From contig SKZG01000289.1 of assembly GCA_007127495.1 (NCBI GenBank), positions 1-6,319 on the forward strand: a DNA stretch of 6,319 bases. The letters are read 5' to 3'. The position numbers and the translations under genes were made by a program. The stretch comes from Planctomycetales bacterium. Lineage in GTDB: Bacteria; Planctomycetota; Planctomycetia; Pirellulales; Thermoguttaceae. The notes beneath the pieces are model-generated. The model saw only the letters and a list, made by a program, of their open reading frames with translations. It did not search any database and was not told where the DNA came from. This document shows positions 1-6,058 of this stretch, piece after piece. The first letter of the stretch is position 1. Each line of letters opens with the position of its first letter.

Positions 1-1
1 G

Positions 2-571
2 CAATTGCTCAACTTCTCGTCAATTGCGAGCGACTGTGGCATCAGCCAGCCGACGGCCAAGGCCTGGCTGAGCGTGCTGGAGACCAGCTTCGTTGCCTTT
101 CGCTTGCCCTCGTTCAGCGGCAATGTGCGTAAACGCCTTGTGAAGATGCCCAAGCTGCACTTCTACGACACCGGCCTGGTCTGCTGGCTGTTGGGAATCC
201 GGACCCCCGGCCAGTTGCGCAGTCATCCGTTGCGCGGGGCGATTTTCGAAACCTGGGTAACGTCGGAAGTGCTGAAACACCGCACGAATGCGGGTGAACG
301 CGGCGGGTTGTACTTCTACCGCGACCGGAGCGGCCTCGAGGGCGACTTGATCGTCGAATACGCCGGCCGATCCGTCATCGTCGAGGCAAAGACGGGGCAA
401 ACGGTCGCCTCCGATCTGCTCGCCGGGGCCCGCCGGGTGCGCGAGGTGCTGTCGGCTCGGAACCCCTGTTCGGCCATCGTCGTGTACGGCGGCAGCGAAC
501 GGCAACAGCGGAGCGATCTGACGCTCGTGCCGTGGAACATGCTCCACGAGTATCCCTGGGACAAGGATTGA
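2..571 (+). CDS. AAA+ ATPase / DUF4143 family protein, C-terminal part (5' end outside window)
   Basis: This is the last 189 residues of an open frame that is already open at the window edge (the first complete codon is at base 2), so the TTG at base 5 is not taken as a start. The fragment matches the C-terminal half of the AAA+ ATPase/DUF4143 family. It begins with a winged-helix-like segment (SIASDCGISQPTAKAWLSVL) and continues with the family's typical stretch ending PKLHFYDTGLVCWLLGI. It ends in a PD-(D/E)XK-like core with an acidic residue in GLEGDLIVEY and the pair E-x-K in IVEAKTG. The N-terminal P-loop ATPase domain would lie upstream and is not visible. The cellular role of these proteins is poorly defined. 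They are scattered accessory genes, often seen near toxin-antitoxin genes. The frame ends at a TGA 38 bp before the -35 box of the next transcription unit. Family assignment is strong; function is open. Confidence 0.85.
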   Translation, partial: QLLNFSSIASDCGISQPTAKAWLSVLETSFVAFRLPSFSGNVRKRLVKMPKLHFYDTGLVCWLLGIRTPGQLRSHPLRGAIFETWVTSEVLKHRTNAGERGGLYFYRDRSGLEGDLIVEYAGRSVIVEAKTGQTVASDLLAGARRVREVLSARNPCSAIVVYGGSERQQRSDLTLVPWNMLHEYPWDKD

Positions 572-603
572 CACCGCGATCGCTTTCGGACAATCGGAAC
601 GCC

Positions 604-630
604 CCGGTTTGACGAAACCGGTCCGACCGG
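604..630. repeat. two overlapping inverted repeats across the -35 region
   Basis: CCGGTTT (604-610) and AAACCGG (615-621) form a perfect 7-bp dyad around GACG. CCGGTC (618-623) and GACCGG (625-630) form a second perfect dyad with one central base. The two dyads share the CCGG at 618-621, so CCGG occurs three times at a regular spacing of 12-14 bp. The first dyad contains the -35 box and the second fills most of the promoter spacer. This could be an operator for an unknown repressor. It could also be a hairpin ending the upstream ATPase transcript, although no T-run follows. The repeat is seen directly; its role is inferred. Confidence 0.5.
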
Positions 631-637
631 CGATAAT
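609..637 (+). promoter_or_regulatory. sigma-70 type promoter for the SRP RNA gene
   Basis: A -35 box TTGACG (609-614) and a -10 box GATAAT (632-637) are separated by exactly 17 bp. This matches the consensus TTGACA-N17-TATAAT at 5 of 6 positions in each box. Transcription would start near 643-645, about 25 bp before the first paired base of the SRP RNA, so a short 5' leader would have to be trimmed. It is the best promoter match I found in the window, as expected for an abundant stable RNA. It may also serve dnaX and the genes behind it. The start site is inferred. Confidence 0.72.
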
Positions 638-669
638 GCATGGGTTCGCTCGTTGTCGGCGTCCGGCGA

Positions 670-755
670 GGGGCCCCCACAATGGGGCGCTGTGAACTTG
701 GTCAGGGCTTAACCGCAGCAGCCATAAGCAGTAAGCTTCAGGTGTGCGGGGCCTC
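670..755 (+). ncRNA. ffs: small bacterial signal recognition particle RNA (4.5S / scRNA)
   Basis: This gene has no reading frame. It carries the SRP RNA signature GTGAACTTGGTCAGG (692-706), and the matching 3' strand GCAGCAGCCATAAGCAG (715-731). The ends pair as a long GC stem: 670-677 with 748-755, then 678-680 with 744-746 past a bulged C747. Inner helices include 689-692 with 729-732, 697-699 with 726-728, and 700-701 with 722-723. The CAGG (703-706) and AGCA (717-720) strands form the internal loop that binds the Ffh M domain. The apical part is a GC/GC stem with loop UUAACC instead of the GGAA tetraloop of E. coli. With Ffh and FtsY the RNA targets nascent membrane proteins to the translocon. 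It lies between a strong promoter and dnaX, as the scr gene does before dnaX in Bacillus. The exact mature ends are uncertain by several bases. Confidence 0.9.
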
Positions 756-830
756 TCGTCGGGTGCCGGGCGGGCGTTCAAGAGGCCGCTTCAAGCCCCG
801 CTGAAGGGGGCAGGAGGCGCCCGAGCCGTC

Positions 831-873
831 GCGACCGGCCCGTCCGTTCTTGGCGGTCGCACCTGTTTGTTCC
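831..873 (+). terminator. candidate weak terminator between SRP RNA and dnaX
   Basis: GCGACCG (831-837) pairs perfectly with CGGTCGC (854-860), and two more GC pairs are possible inside (839-840 with 852-853) past a bulged G838. The stem is followed by ACCTGTTTGTTCC, which is only moderately T-rich. It might end most SRP RNA transcripts while letting some polymerase continue into dnaX. A second, shorter hairpin lies at 795-811 (GCCCC with GGGGC). Neither has a classical T-tract, so this is a weak call. Confidence 0.3.
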
Positions 874-894
874 CCTGCCCAGTGGTCATCAGTC

Positions 895-2712
895 ATGGCT
901 GACGAGTTCACAAAGCCCACCGCCCACAACGTGGCGACGCCCGAATATGTCGTGATCGCGCGGCGATATCGGCCGCAGCGATTCGATGAACTCGTGGGCC
1001 AACAGCACGTGGGGCAGGCTCTTTCGAACGCGATCGAAACGGGCCGCGTGGGGCACGCCTACTTGTTCACGGGTGCCCGCGGAGTCGGGAAGACCTCCGC
1101 CGCGCGCATTCTGGCCAAATCGCTCAACTGTGTCGAGGGGCCCACGCCAAGGCCTTGCAACGAGTGCGAAATGTGCCGGAGCATTGCCGGCGGCGAAGAC
1201 GTGGACGTGCTGGAAATCGACGGGGCCAGCAATCGGGGCATCGAGGAGATCCGGGCGTTGCGGCAGAACGTGAATATCCGCCCGAGCCGTGCTCAATTCA
1301 AGATCTACATCATCGACGAAGTACACATGCTCACCCGCGAGGCATTCAACGCCTTGCTGAAAACGCTGGAAGAACCGCCGGAGCACGTGAAGTTCATCTT
1401 CTGCACGACCGAGCCGACCAAGATTCCCATCACCATCCTGTCGCGGTGCCAGCGGTTCGACTTCGCCGGCATTTCCCGCGAAGCCATTACCGACCGGCTC
1501 CGGCAAATCGTTGGCGCCGAGGGGGTCGAGGCCGAGCCGGAGGCCTTGGACCTGCTCGCCCGCCGCGCGGCCGGCTCCATGCGCGACAGCCAGTCGCTGC
1601 TCGAACAACTCCTGGCCTTCGCCTCCGGCCGGCTTACCATTGCGACGGTCCATTCCATGCTGGGCACAGCCGGCGAGGACCAGATGGTGCGGCTGCTGGG
1701 CCATCTGGTTGGGCGCGACGCGGCGGCTGCACTGGGCGAACTGGACGGCGCCATCGGGGCCGGGGTGGACGCAGGCCTGCTGCTTGAGCAGCTTCTGGGC
1801 CTGCTGCGCGACGTCATGGCCTCGGCTGCCGGCTGCCCTCCGGCGACGTTCCTGTACGCTTCCATAACGACGGCTCCCACGGTGGCCGAGGCGGGAAGCC
1901 GCATGGGGCTGCTTTCCGTCCTGGCAGCCATGCAGATTGTCGAGCAGGCCCTGTCGCGAATGCGCCAGAGCACCCAGGGGCGCATTCTGGCCGAGCTGGC
2001 GCTGGTGCGAATTTGCCACCTTCAAGAACTGGACGACTTGCCGGAAATGATCGCGCAACTGCGCGCCGGCCAAGTTCCCGCCGGCCAGGTTCCGAGCCGC
2101 CAGGGGCCGATTGCGGCGGCGGGCGACCTGCGCGGAAAAAAAAACGTTGAACGCGGCCACGGCCTGAGCCCGGCAGCCCCCGCGCGGGCAGCCCCTTCAC
2201 CGACAGCCCCCGCGCCGACAGCCCCCGCGCCGGCCGTTTCCGAGGCGCCCGGGGCCGCGGTATCGCTGAGCGACGCCAACGCGGCCGCGGTGTGGCGCGA
2301 GGCCCTCAAACGCGTTTCCGTCATGGCCGGCGCGCAGGGCGAATTGTTCCACCACGCAGCCGCCGAGGGACCCGGCCGACTGGTTGTCAGCTTTCGACCG
2401 GAGTATGCCCTGGCGAAGTCGTTTTGCGAGCGTCCGGAGCACACCGGCAAATTCGAACAGGCCCTGCACGAGGTCACGGGGCAGGCCGTGCGCGTCCGCT
2501 TCACCGGCGGCGGGCAGGGCGAGGCTTCCGGGGCGAGCGAGGCTTCCGGGGCGAGCGAGGCTTCCGGGGCGAGCAAGGCCGGGCCCGCAACACGCACCTC
2601 GTCGCAGCAGCGGTTGAAGCAGGTCATGGAAAACCCGGTCGTCCGCCGCGTTCACGAATTGTTCGGCGCAGCCCCAATTCGCGTGGACGGGCCGGGCGAC
2701 GTGAACACCTGA
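895..2712 (+). CDS. dnaX: DNA polymerase III clamp-loader subunit gamma/tau
   Basis: DnaX is the ATPase of the clamp loader that opens the beta sliding clamp and places it on primed DNA. The full frame gives 605 residues (tau). It contains the conserved N-terminus (RRYRPQRFDELVGQ, 23-36), Walker A GARGVGKT (60-67), a zinc module with Cys79, 88, 91 and 94, Walker B IIDEVH (139-144), sensor 1 FCTTEPTK, the arginine finger motif SRC (183-185) and sensor 2 GSMRDSQS (227-234). The collar domain runs to about 370. An Ala/Pro-rich linker (about 390-455) and a tau-type C-terminal domain (about 458-540) follow, then a Gly/Ser/Ala repeat and a conserved-looking end (ENPVVRRVHELFGA). Nine A residues at codons 414-417 can cause slippage and give a short gamma form. 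The ATG at 895 is chosen because homology begins soon after it. A TTG at 850 would add 15 residues lying over the terminator candidate. No Shine-Dalgarno motif precedes 895, and a GTG at 931 remains possible. Confidence 0.96.
   Translation: MADEFTKPTAHNVATPEYVVIARRYRPQRFDELVGQQHVGQALSNAIETGRVGHAYLFTGARGVGKTSAARILAKSLNCVEGPTPRPCNECEMCRSIAGGEDVDVLEIDGASNRGIEEIRALRQNVNIRPSRAQFKIYIIDEVHMLTREAFNALLKTLEEPPEHVKFIFCTTEPTKIPITILSRCQRFDFAGISREAITDRLRQIVGAEGVEAEPEALDLLARRAAGSMRDSQSLLEQLLAFASGRLTIATVHSMLGTAGEDQMVRLLGHLVGRDAAAALGELDGAIGAGVDAGLLLEQLLGLLRDVMASAAGCPPATFLYASITTAPTVAEAGSRMGLLSVLAAMQIVEQALSRMRQSTQGRILAELALVRICHLQELDDLPEMIAQLRAGQVPAGQVPSRQGPIAAAGDLRGKKNVERGHGLSPAAPARAAPSPTAPAPTAPAPAVSEAPGAAVSLSDANAAAVWREALKRVSVMAGAQGELFHHAAAEGPGRLVVSFRPEYALAKSFCERPEHTGKFEQALHEVTGQAVRVRFTGGGQGEASGASEASGASEASGASKAGPATRTSSQQRLKQVMENPVVRRVHELFGAAPIRVDGPGDVNT
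2136..2150 (+). promoter_or_regulatory. dnaX: A9 slippage site in dnaX with TGA right after it in the -1 frame
   Basis: The normal frame reads GGA AAA AAA AAC GTT. The run of nine A (2136-2144) contains A AAA AAA and A AAA AAC, both valid -1 slippery heptamers. One extra A, or a -1 ribosomal shift, gives AAA CGT TGA with the stop at 2148-2150 and a protein of about 418 residues. One lost A gives a stop at 2165-2167 and about 423 residues. Both products keep the ATPase and collar domains and lose the tau tail, as in the gamma proteins of E. coli (ribosomal frameshift) and Thermus thermophilus (transcriptional slippage on A9). No AGGAG-like stimulator is seen about 10 nt upstream, so transcriptional slippage seems more likely. 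Slippage itself is inferred. Confidence 0.75.
2200..2229 (+). repeat. two tandem 15-bp repeats in the dnaX linker
   Basis: The 15-bp unit CCGACAGCCCCCGCG occurs twice back to back (2200-2214 and 2215-2229) and a related unit precedes it. The result is a flexible Thr/Ala/Pro linker (PTAPA units) between the collar and the tau domain. The unit length is a multiple of three, so copy-number change keeps the frame. Confidence 0.8.
2521..2574 (+). repeat. three perfect tandem 18-bp repeats in the dnaX 3' part
   Basis: The unit GAGGCTTCCGGGGCGAGC is present three times without a mismatch (2521-2538, 2539-2556, 2557-2574), coding for EASGAS three times from residue 543. It joins the tau domain to the last 45 or so residues. 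Exact identity at all codon positions points to recent expansion by strand slippage or unequal crossing over, so copy number probably varies between strains. Confidence 0.95.
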
Positions 2713-2776
2713 ATGCATAAACACGTAACAAGATCATAGCCGTTCACGCCTCGCGGGCGAATTGTGGGAGAAAGTC

Positions 2777-3175
2777 ATGTTCAAGAACATCGCAGGCCTC
2801 GGGTCCATGTTGCGCCACGCGCAGCAGCTTGGCGGCCAGTTGAAAAACCTCAGTGAGGAAATGAAACAGCGGCGCGCCACCGGGTCGGCCGGCGGCGGCA
2901 TGGTCGAGGTGGAAATCAACGGCTTGATCGAGGTGCTGCGCTGTACCGTCGATGAGCAACTGCTCGTGCAGCAGGATAAGGAACTGCTCGAAGATCTCAT
3001 CGCCGCCGCCGTGAACCAGGCCATTGTCAAAGGCAAGCAGCTCCACGCCGACGCCATGAAAGACCTGACCGGCGGCATCGACTTGCCCGGCCTCCAGGAG
3101 GCCATCGGCCGATTTACCGGCGCGGGCGGAGCGCCGGCGGCAACCGACGACGAGGATGAAACTCGCGAGGTGTGA
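2777..3175 (+). CDS. ybaB: YbaB/EbfC family nucleoid-associated DNA-binding protein
   Basis: A 132-residue protein of the YbaB/EbfC family, small dimeric DNA-binding proteins that coat the nucleoid and are almost always encoded between dnaX and recR. The family pattern is clear: an N-terminal amphipathic helix ([19 protein letters not shown]), a Gly-rich turn ([13 protein letters not shown]), a beta-rich core and the helix [19 protein letters not shown]. The protein is somewhat longer than the usual 100-110 residues because of a Gly/Ala and acidic tail ([10 protein letters not shown]). The ATG at 2777 is preceded by GGGAG (2766-2770) at a good distance. An in-frame TTG at 2762 would put that motif inside the gene and is rejected. 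The gap after dnaX is 64 bp and the recR start follows its stop by one base. Confidence 0.93.
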   Translation: MFKNIAGLGSMLRHAQQLGGQLKNLSEEMKQRRATGSAGGGMVEVEINGLIEVLRCTVDEQLLVQQDKELLEDLIAAAVNQAIVKGKQLHADAMKDLTGGIDLPGLQEAIGRFTGAGGAPAATDDEDETREV

Positions 3176-3179
3176 CGTG
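3167..3179 (+). promoter_or_regulatory. ribosome binding site that decides the recR start (GTG 3177)
   Basis: GAGG (3167-3170) lies 6 nt before the GTG at 3177, inside the last codons of ybaB. The other in-frame start, ATG at 3156, has its GAGG directly against the start codon (no proper spacing). It would also add seven residues outside the family's usual N-terminus. The stop and start are arranged TGA-C-GTG, which suggests translational coupling. Confidence 0.65.
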
Positions 3180-3776
3180 CCGGAACTTACCGAATCGGTG
3201 TCCAACCTGATCGAGCAGTTCGCCCGCCTGCCGGGCATCGGCAAGAAATCGGCGGAGCGGCTCGCATATCACGTGTTGCGCATTCACGAGTCGGAGGCCG
3301 TGGCGCTGGCCGACGCGATTCGAGCCGTCAAGGAGAACGTGCGATACTGCGCAGAATGCTTCAACCTAGCCGAGGCGGAGCTTTGCGGCATCTGTGCCGA
3401 CCCGCGCCGCCAACGCGACGTGCTGTGCGTGGTCGAGCAGCCGCGCGACTTGATCGCCCTGGAGCAAACGGGCATGTACGGGGGCCTATATCACGTGCTG
3501 CTCGGCCGAATTGCACCATTGGAGGGGATCGGGCCGGAACAGCTTACCATCGACCGGCTGGTCGAGCGTATCCGCGGCGGCTCGTTCCACGAGGTCGTGA
3601 TGGCCACCAACCCGACGTTGGAGGGCGACGGTACAGCCCTGTATGTTTCCAATTTGCTCAGCGAGATGCCGGTTCGCGTGACGCGGCTGGCCCGCGGCAT
3701 CACCTCGGGAAGCGTCATCGAACTAGCGAACAAGGAAATCCTTTCCGACGCCCTGACTGGCCGGCAGGAGTTCTGA
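3177..3776 (+). CDS. recR: recombination mediator protein RecR
   Basis: RecR forms a ring on DNA and, with RecO and RecF, helps load RecA at gaps coated with single-strand binding protein. From the GTG at 3177 it has 199 residues, the usual family length. Visible parts are the helix-hairpin-helix [13 protein letters not shown] (18-30), a zinc finger with Cys58, 61, 70 and 73, and a Toprim domain from about 81 ([11 protein letters not shown] with the conserved acidic Glu87, then [16 protein letters not shown] at 142-157). The C-terminal motif is [20 protein letters not shown], where many homologues have an E-Y-A/V-D pattern. This protein has E-L-A-N, so one acidic position is an Asn. It ends with tandem stops TGA TAA. 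It is likely co-transcribed and translationally coupled with ybaB. Confidence 0.96.
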   Translation: MPELTESVSNLIEQFARLPGIGKKSAERLAYHVLRIHESEAVALADAIRAVKENVRYCAECFNLAEAELCGICADPRRQRDVLCVVEQPRDLIALEQTGMYGGLYHVLLGRIAPLEGIGPEQLTIDRLVERIRGGSFHEVVMATNPTLEGDGTALYVSNLLSEMPVRVTRLARGITSGSVIELANKEILSDALTGRQEF

Positions 3777-3829
3777 TAAGGTAGAATTACATTGTCGGTT
3801 CGTTACCCCAACCCGTTTCGCGGATAATC

Positions 3830-5314
3830 ATGCGACTTTCGTTTGGCCAAGAATTGCGGATGCAGCAGAAGCAGGTGCTGGCGCCGCGGATGATCCAGTC
3901 GATGGAGATTCTGCAGTTGCCCATCCTGGCGCTGCAGGAGCGGATCGAACAGGAGTTGCAGGAGAATCCGATCCTCGAACTGCGCGAGGCCGATCCCGAT
4001 TTGCCGGCCGAGGACGAGCCCGACGAACACGAGTCGCCCGATGCGCCGACCGACGACGAACGCGAGTTGGTCATCGGGGAGAAGGACGGCAACGAGGACG
4101 ACTTCGAACGGCTGATGAAGATGGACGAGGAGTGGCCGGACCACTTCGAGGAGCATTCGCGCCCGTCGCGCGGCCAGATGGAGGAGGATTCGGAGCGGAA
4201 GCACGACGCGATGGCCAACATGACCGCCCGCCCCCAGTCGCTGCAAGACTACCTTCACGACCAGCTCGGGTGGTTTGAGCTTTCGCCGGAGTTGCGGGCC
4301 ATGGCCGACCGCATCATCTACAACCTCGATGACAACGGCTATTTGCCGGGGCAGCTCGAGGACCTGTTGGGGCTGGAGGCTTCCGAGGCGGACCGGGCAT
4401 TGGCGGAAGAAGCGTTGCGGCTCGTACAAGGGCTGGACCCGCCCGGCGTCGGCGCCCGCAACGCCCACGAGTGCCTGCTCTTGCAGTTGGTGCCCGGCAT
4501 GCCGTATTACGACGAGTTGAAACTGCTGATTACCCACTACTGGGACGACCTGACGCACAACCGGCTGCCGGCCATCACCCGCCGCACACCCCTCTCGCTG
4601 GAGAGGATCCAGGCCGCCATCAACGAGATGAAGAAGCTCAACCTCAGCCCCGGGGCCGACTTTGCCAGCGAGCCGGTGCCTCCGGTCACACCCGACGTGT
4701 TCGTTGAGCAGAATGACGAGGGCCGCTACGTTGTGCGGTTGGAGGACGGCCGCACGCCGAGCCTGTACATCAGCCCGTACTACCGGAAGCTGTTCCAAAG
4801 CGGCCAGGCCAACAGCGAGACCCGCGAGTACATCAAACGAAAGATCAATTCCGCCCAGTGGCTCATCGAGTCGATCGAGCAGCGCCGGAACACGGTCAGC
4901 CGGGTATCGCAGGCGATTGTTGACCACCAGCGGCAGTTTTTCGACAAGGGCCCGGAGGCCATCGAGCCGCTGAAGATGCAGCAGATTGCCGACAAGGTAG
5001 GCGTGCACGTGACCACCGTTTCCCGTGCGGTCGACGACAAATGGATTCAGACGCCGCGCGGCATCTTTCCGCTGAAGCGGTTCTTCTGCGGCGGCACCAC
5101 GAGCGCCGACGGCGAGGAGGTGACCTGGGACGCCGTCCGGCTGAAGCTCCAGGAGCTGATCGACCAGGAAGACAAGCAGAACCCCAAGAGCGACGAGGAC
5201 CTGGTGCGCGCCCTGGCCGAGCACGGCATTCAGGTGGCCCGCCGCACCGTGACCAAGTACCGCAAGGCCATGAACATACCCAGCTCCCGCCAGCGCCGCG
5301 AGTGGGTCTCGTAG
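3830..5314 (+). CDS. rpoN: RNA polymerase sigma-54 factor
   Basis: Sigma-54 directs RNA polymerase to -24/-12 promoters that need an AAA+ enhancer-binding protein to open. The 494-residue protein shows all the regions in order. Region I is Gln/Leu-rich (QELRMQQKQVLAPRMIQSME and on to about residue 51, ending ENPILEL). Region II is acidic (about 52-125). The core-binding domain follows, then the helix-turn-helix (MQQIADKVGVHVTTVSRAV, 383-401, followed by PRGIFPLKRFF). The RpoN box ARRTVTKYRK is at 470-479 near the C-terminus. The ATG at 3830 begins exactly at the conserved region I, although only a weak ribosome-binding sequence precedes it. There are 53 bp between it and recR and no convincing separate promoter, so read-through from the upstream cluster is possible. 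No enhancer-binding protein or sigma-54 partner gene is in the window. Confidence 0.97.
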   Translation: MRLSFGQELRMQQKQVLAPRMIQSMEILQLPILALQERIEQELQENPILELREADPDLPAEDEPDEHESPDAPTDDERELVIGEKDGNEDDFERLMKMDEEWPDHFEEHSRPSRGQMEEDSERKHDAMANMTARPQSLQDYLHDQLGWFELSPELRAMADRIIYNLDDNGYLPGQLEDLLGLEASEADRALAEEALRLVQGLDPPGVGARNAHECLLLQLVPGMPYYDELKLLITHYWDDLTHNRLPAITRRTPLSLERIQAAINEMKKLNLSPGADFASEPVPPVTPDVFVEQNDEGRYVVRLEDGRTPSLYISPYYRKLFQSGQANSETREYIKRKINSAQWLIESIEQRRNTVSRVSQAIVDHQRQFFDKGPEAIEPLKMQQIADKVGVHVTTVSRAVDDKWIQTPRGIFPLKRFFCGGTTSADGEEVTWDAVRLKLQELIDQEDKQNPKSDEDLVRALAEHGIQVARRTVTKYRKAMNIPSSRQRREWVS

Positions 5315-5363
5315 GCGAGGGCGATTGCGAACGTTTCGATTCGGCGGAACGGAGCGACAGAAA

Positions 5364-5654
5364 ATGAGCCACTCCTTGAGCATCCGATTGAACGACGACG
5401 TATTCCACACGCTACAGCAGCAAGCCGTCGCCGCGGGCACGTCGCCCGAGGAGCTTGCCGCCGCTTCGCTGCAGCGGGAATATCGGGCAATTCGCGGAGA
5501 ACGGTCCGAAGGCGACCTCCAGGCTGCGCGCGAGCGCTTCGAACGGCATTTCGGAGAAGTCGGCCTGGACACGCCGAGCGGATCGGACAACGAGAGCATC
5601 GATGCCGATTTGGCACGGCAGTATGCTGATACCCATGAGGCGGAGCGATGCTGA
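5364..5654 (+). CDS. putative antitoxin, ribbon-helix-helix-like N-terminus
   Basis: A 96-residue protein directly before a PIN-domain toxin and overlapping it by 7 nt, the classic layout of a type II toxin-antitoxin pair. Residues 4-36 read like a CopG/ribbon-helix-helix fold: a short strand (SLSIRLND) followed by two helices (VFHTLQQQAVAAG, SPEELAAASLQREY). This part would bind the operon promoter. The charged C-terminal half (ARERFERHFGEV and SIDADLARQYADTHE) would wrap the toxin. The ATG at 5364 has GGAG at 5351-5354. A TTG at 5325 would add 13 residues with no family support. The exact antitoxin family is not recognised, and the assignment rests partly on the neighbour. Confidence 0.75.
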   Translation: MSHSLSIRLNDDVFHTLQQQAVAAGTSPEELAAASLQREYRAIRGERSEGDLQAARERFERHFGEVGLDTPSGSDNESIDADLARQYADTHEAERC

Positions 5655-6058
5655 TCGACACCTCGGGATTGCTGTGCTTACATCATCGATCGGAGCCATT
5701 GCATGACGAGGCTTGCTCTGCGTATGGTTCTGCGAGCCGGCGATTGATACACAATTACGTGATCGCCGAATTCGTTGCGTTGGCAAGCGCACGTGGCTTG
5801 CGGCGGACGGCTTCGTTGGCATTCGCGTCCGACTTGCTTGAAACTCCGGATGTCGAGTTGTTCTGGGTAGACGAACGGCTACACAGAGACGCCATGTCGC
5901 TTCTGCAGAGACGGCGTGACAAGAGCTACTCGTTGTGCGACGCGGTGAGTTTTGTCGCGATGCACCGTGCAGGCATCCGTGACGCCCTCTCGACGGATCG
6001 GCATTTCGAGCAGGAGGGGTTCCGCAGACTACTGAAGCCACCAGCCCTGCCCAAGTAG
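5648..6058 (+). CDS. PIN-domain ribonuclease toxin, VapC-like
   Basis: A 136-residue protein with the four acidic residues of an intact PIN active site: Asp4 (MLIDTSGLL), Glu41 (NYVIAEFVAL), Asp98 (YSLCDAVSFVAM) and Asp117 (ALSTDRHFEQEGF). In the VapC family these hold Mg2+ or Mn2+ and cut specific tRNA or rRNA sites, which stops growth unless the antitoxin is bound. Its ATG lies inside the last codons of the antitoxin gene (ATGCTGA, 5648-5654), so the two are translationally coupled. The length and the complete active site argue that it is functional. The GC content looks lower than in the core genes (32 of 60 bases in 5701-5760, against 43 of 60 in dnaX 1561-1620), which suggests horizontal gain. 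The RNA target cannot be told from sequence. Confidence 0.88.
   Translation: MLIDTSGLLCLHHRSEPLHDEACSAYGSASRRLIHNYVIAEFVALASARGLRRTASLAFASDLLETPDVELFWVDERLHRDAMSLLQRRRDKSYSLCDAVSFVAMHRAGIRDALSTDRHFEQEGFRRLLKPPALPK

Noticed and set aside
889..2160. 423-codon open frame on the minus strand opposite dnaX
   Set aside because: It is a shadow of dnaX in GC-rich DNA, with no domain and the opposite strand fully explained.
2155..2189. Small GC hairpins after the A9 site as a frameshift-stimulating structure
   Set aside because: GGC-CACG-GCC (2155-2164) is only 3 bp, and GCCC/GGGC (2176-2189) is over 30 nt away. In Pro/Ala-coding GC-rich DNA such pairings are expected by chance.
3156..3176. ATG at 3156 as the recR start
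   Set aside because: It overlaps ybaB by 20 nt, its purine motif abuts the ATG, and it adds seven residues before the normal family N-terminus. GTG 3177 has a well-spaced GAGG and gives 199 residues.
3792..3828. TTGTCG and GATAAT as a promoter for rpoN
   Set aside because: The spacing is 25 bp instead of about 17, and the -10 box would end one base before the start codon, leaving no room for a transcript start upstream.
3803..5599. 598-codon open frame on the minus strand opposite rpoN
   Set aside because: It is the GC-driven shadow of rpoN. The plus-strand protein carries every sigma-54 hallmark, while the minus-strand translation is low-complexity Leu/Val/Arg/Gly with no recognisable domain.
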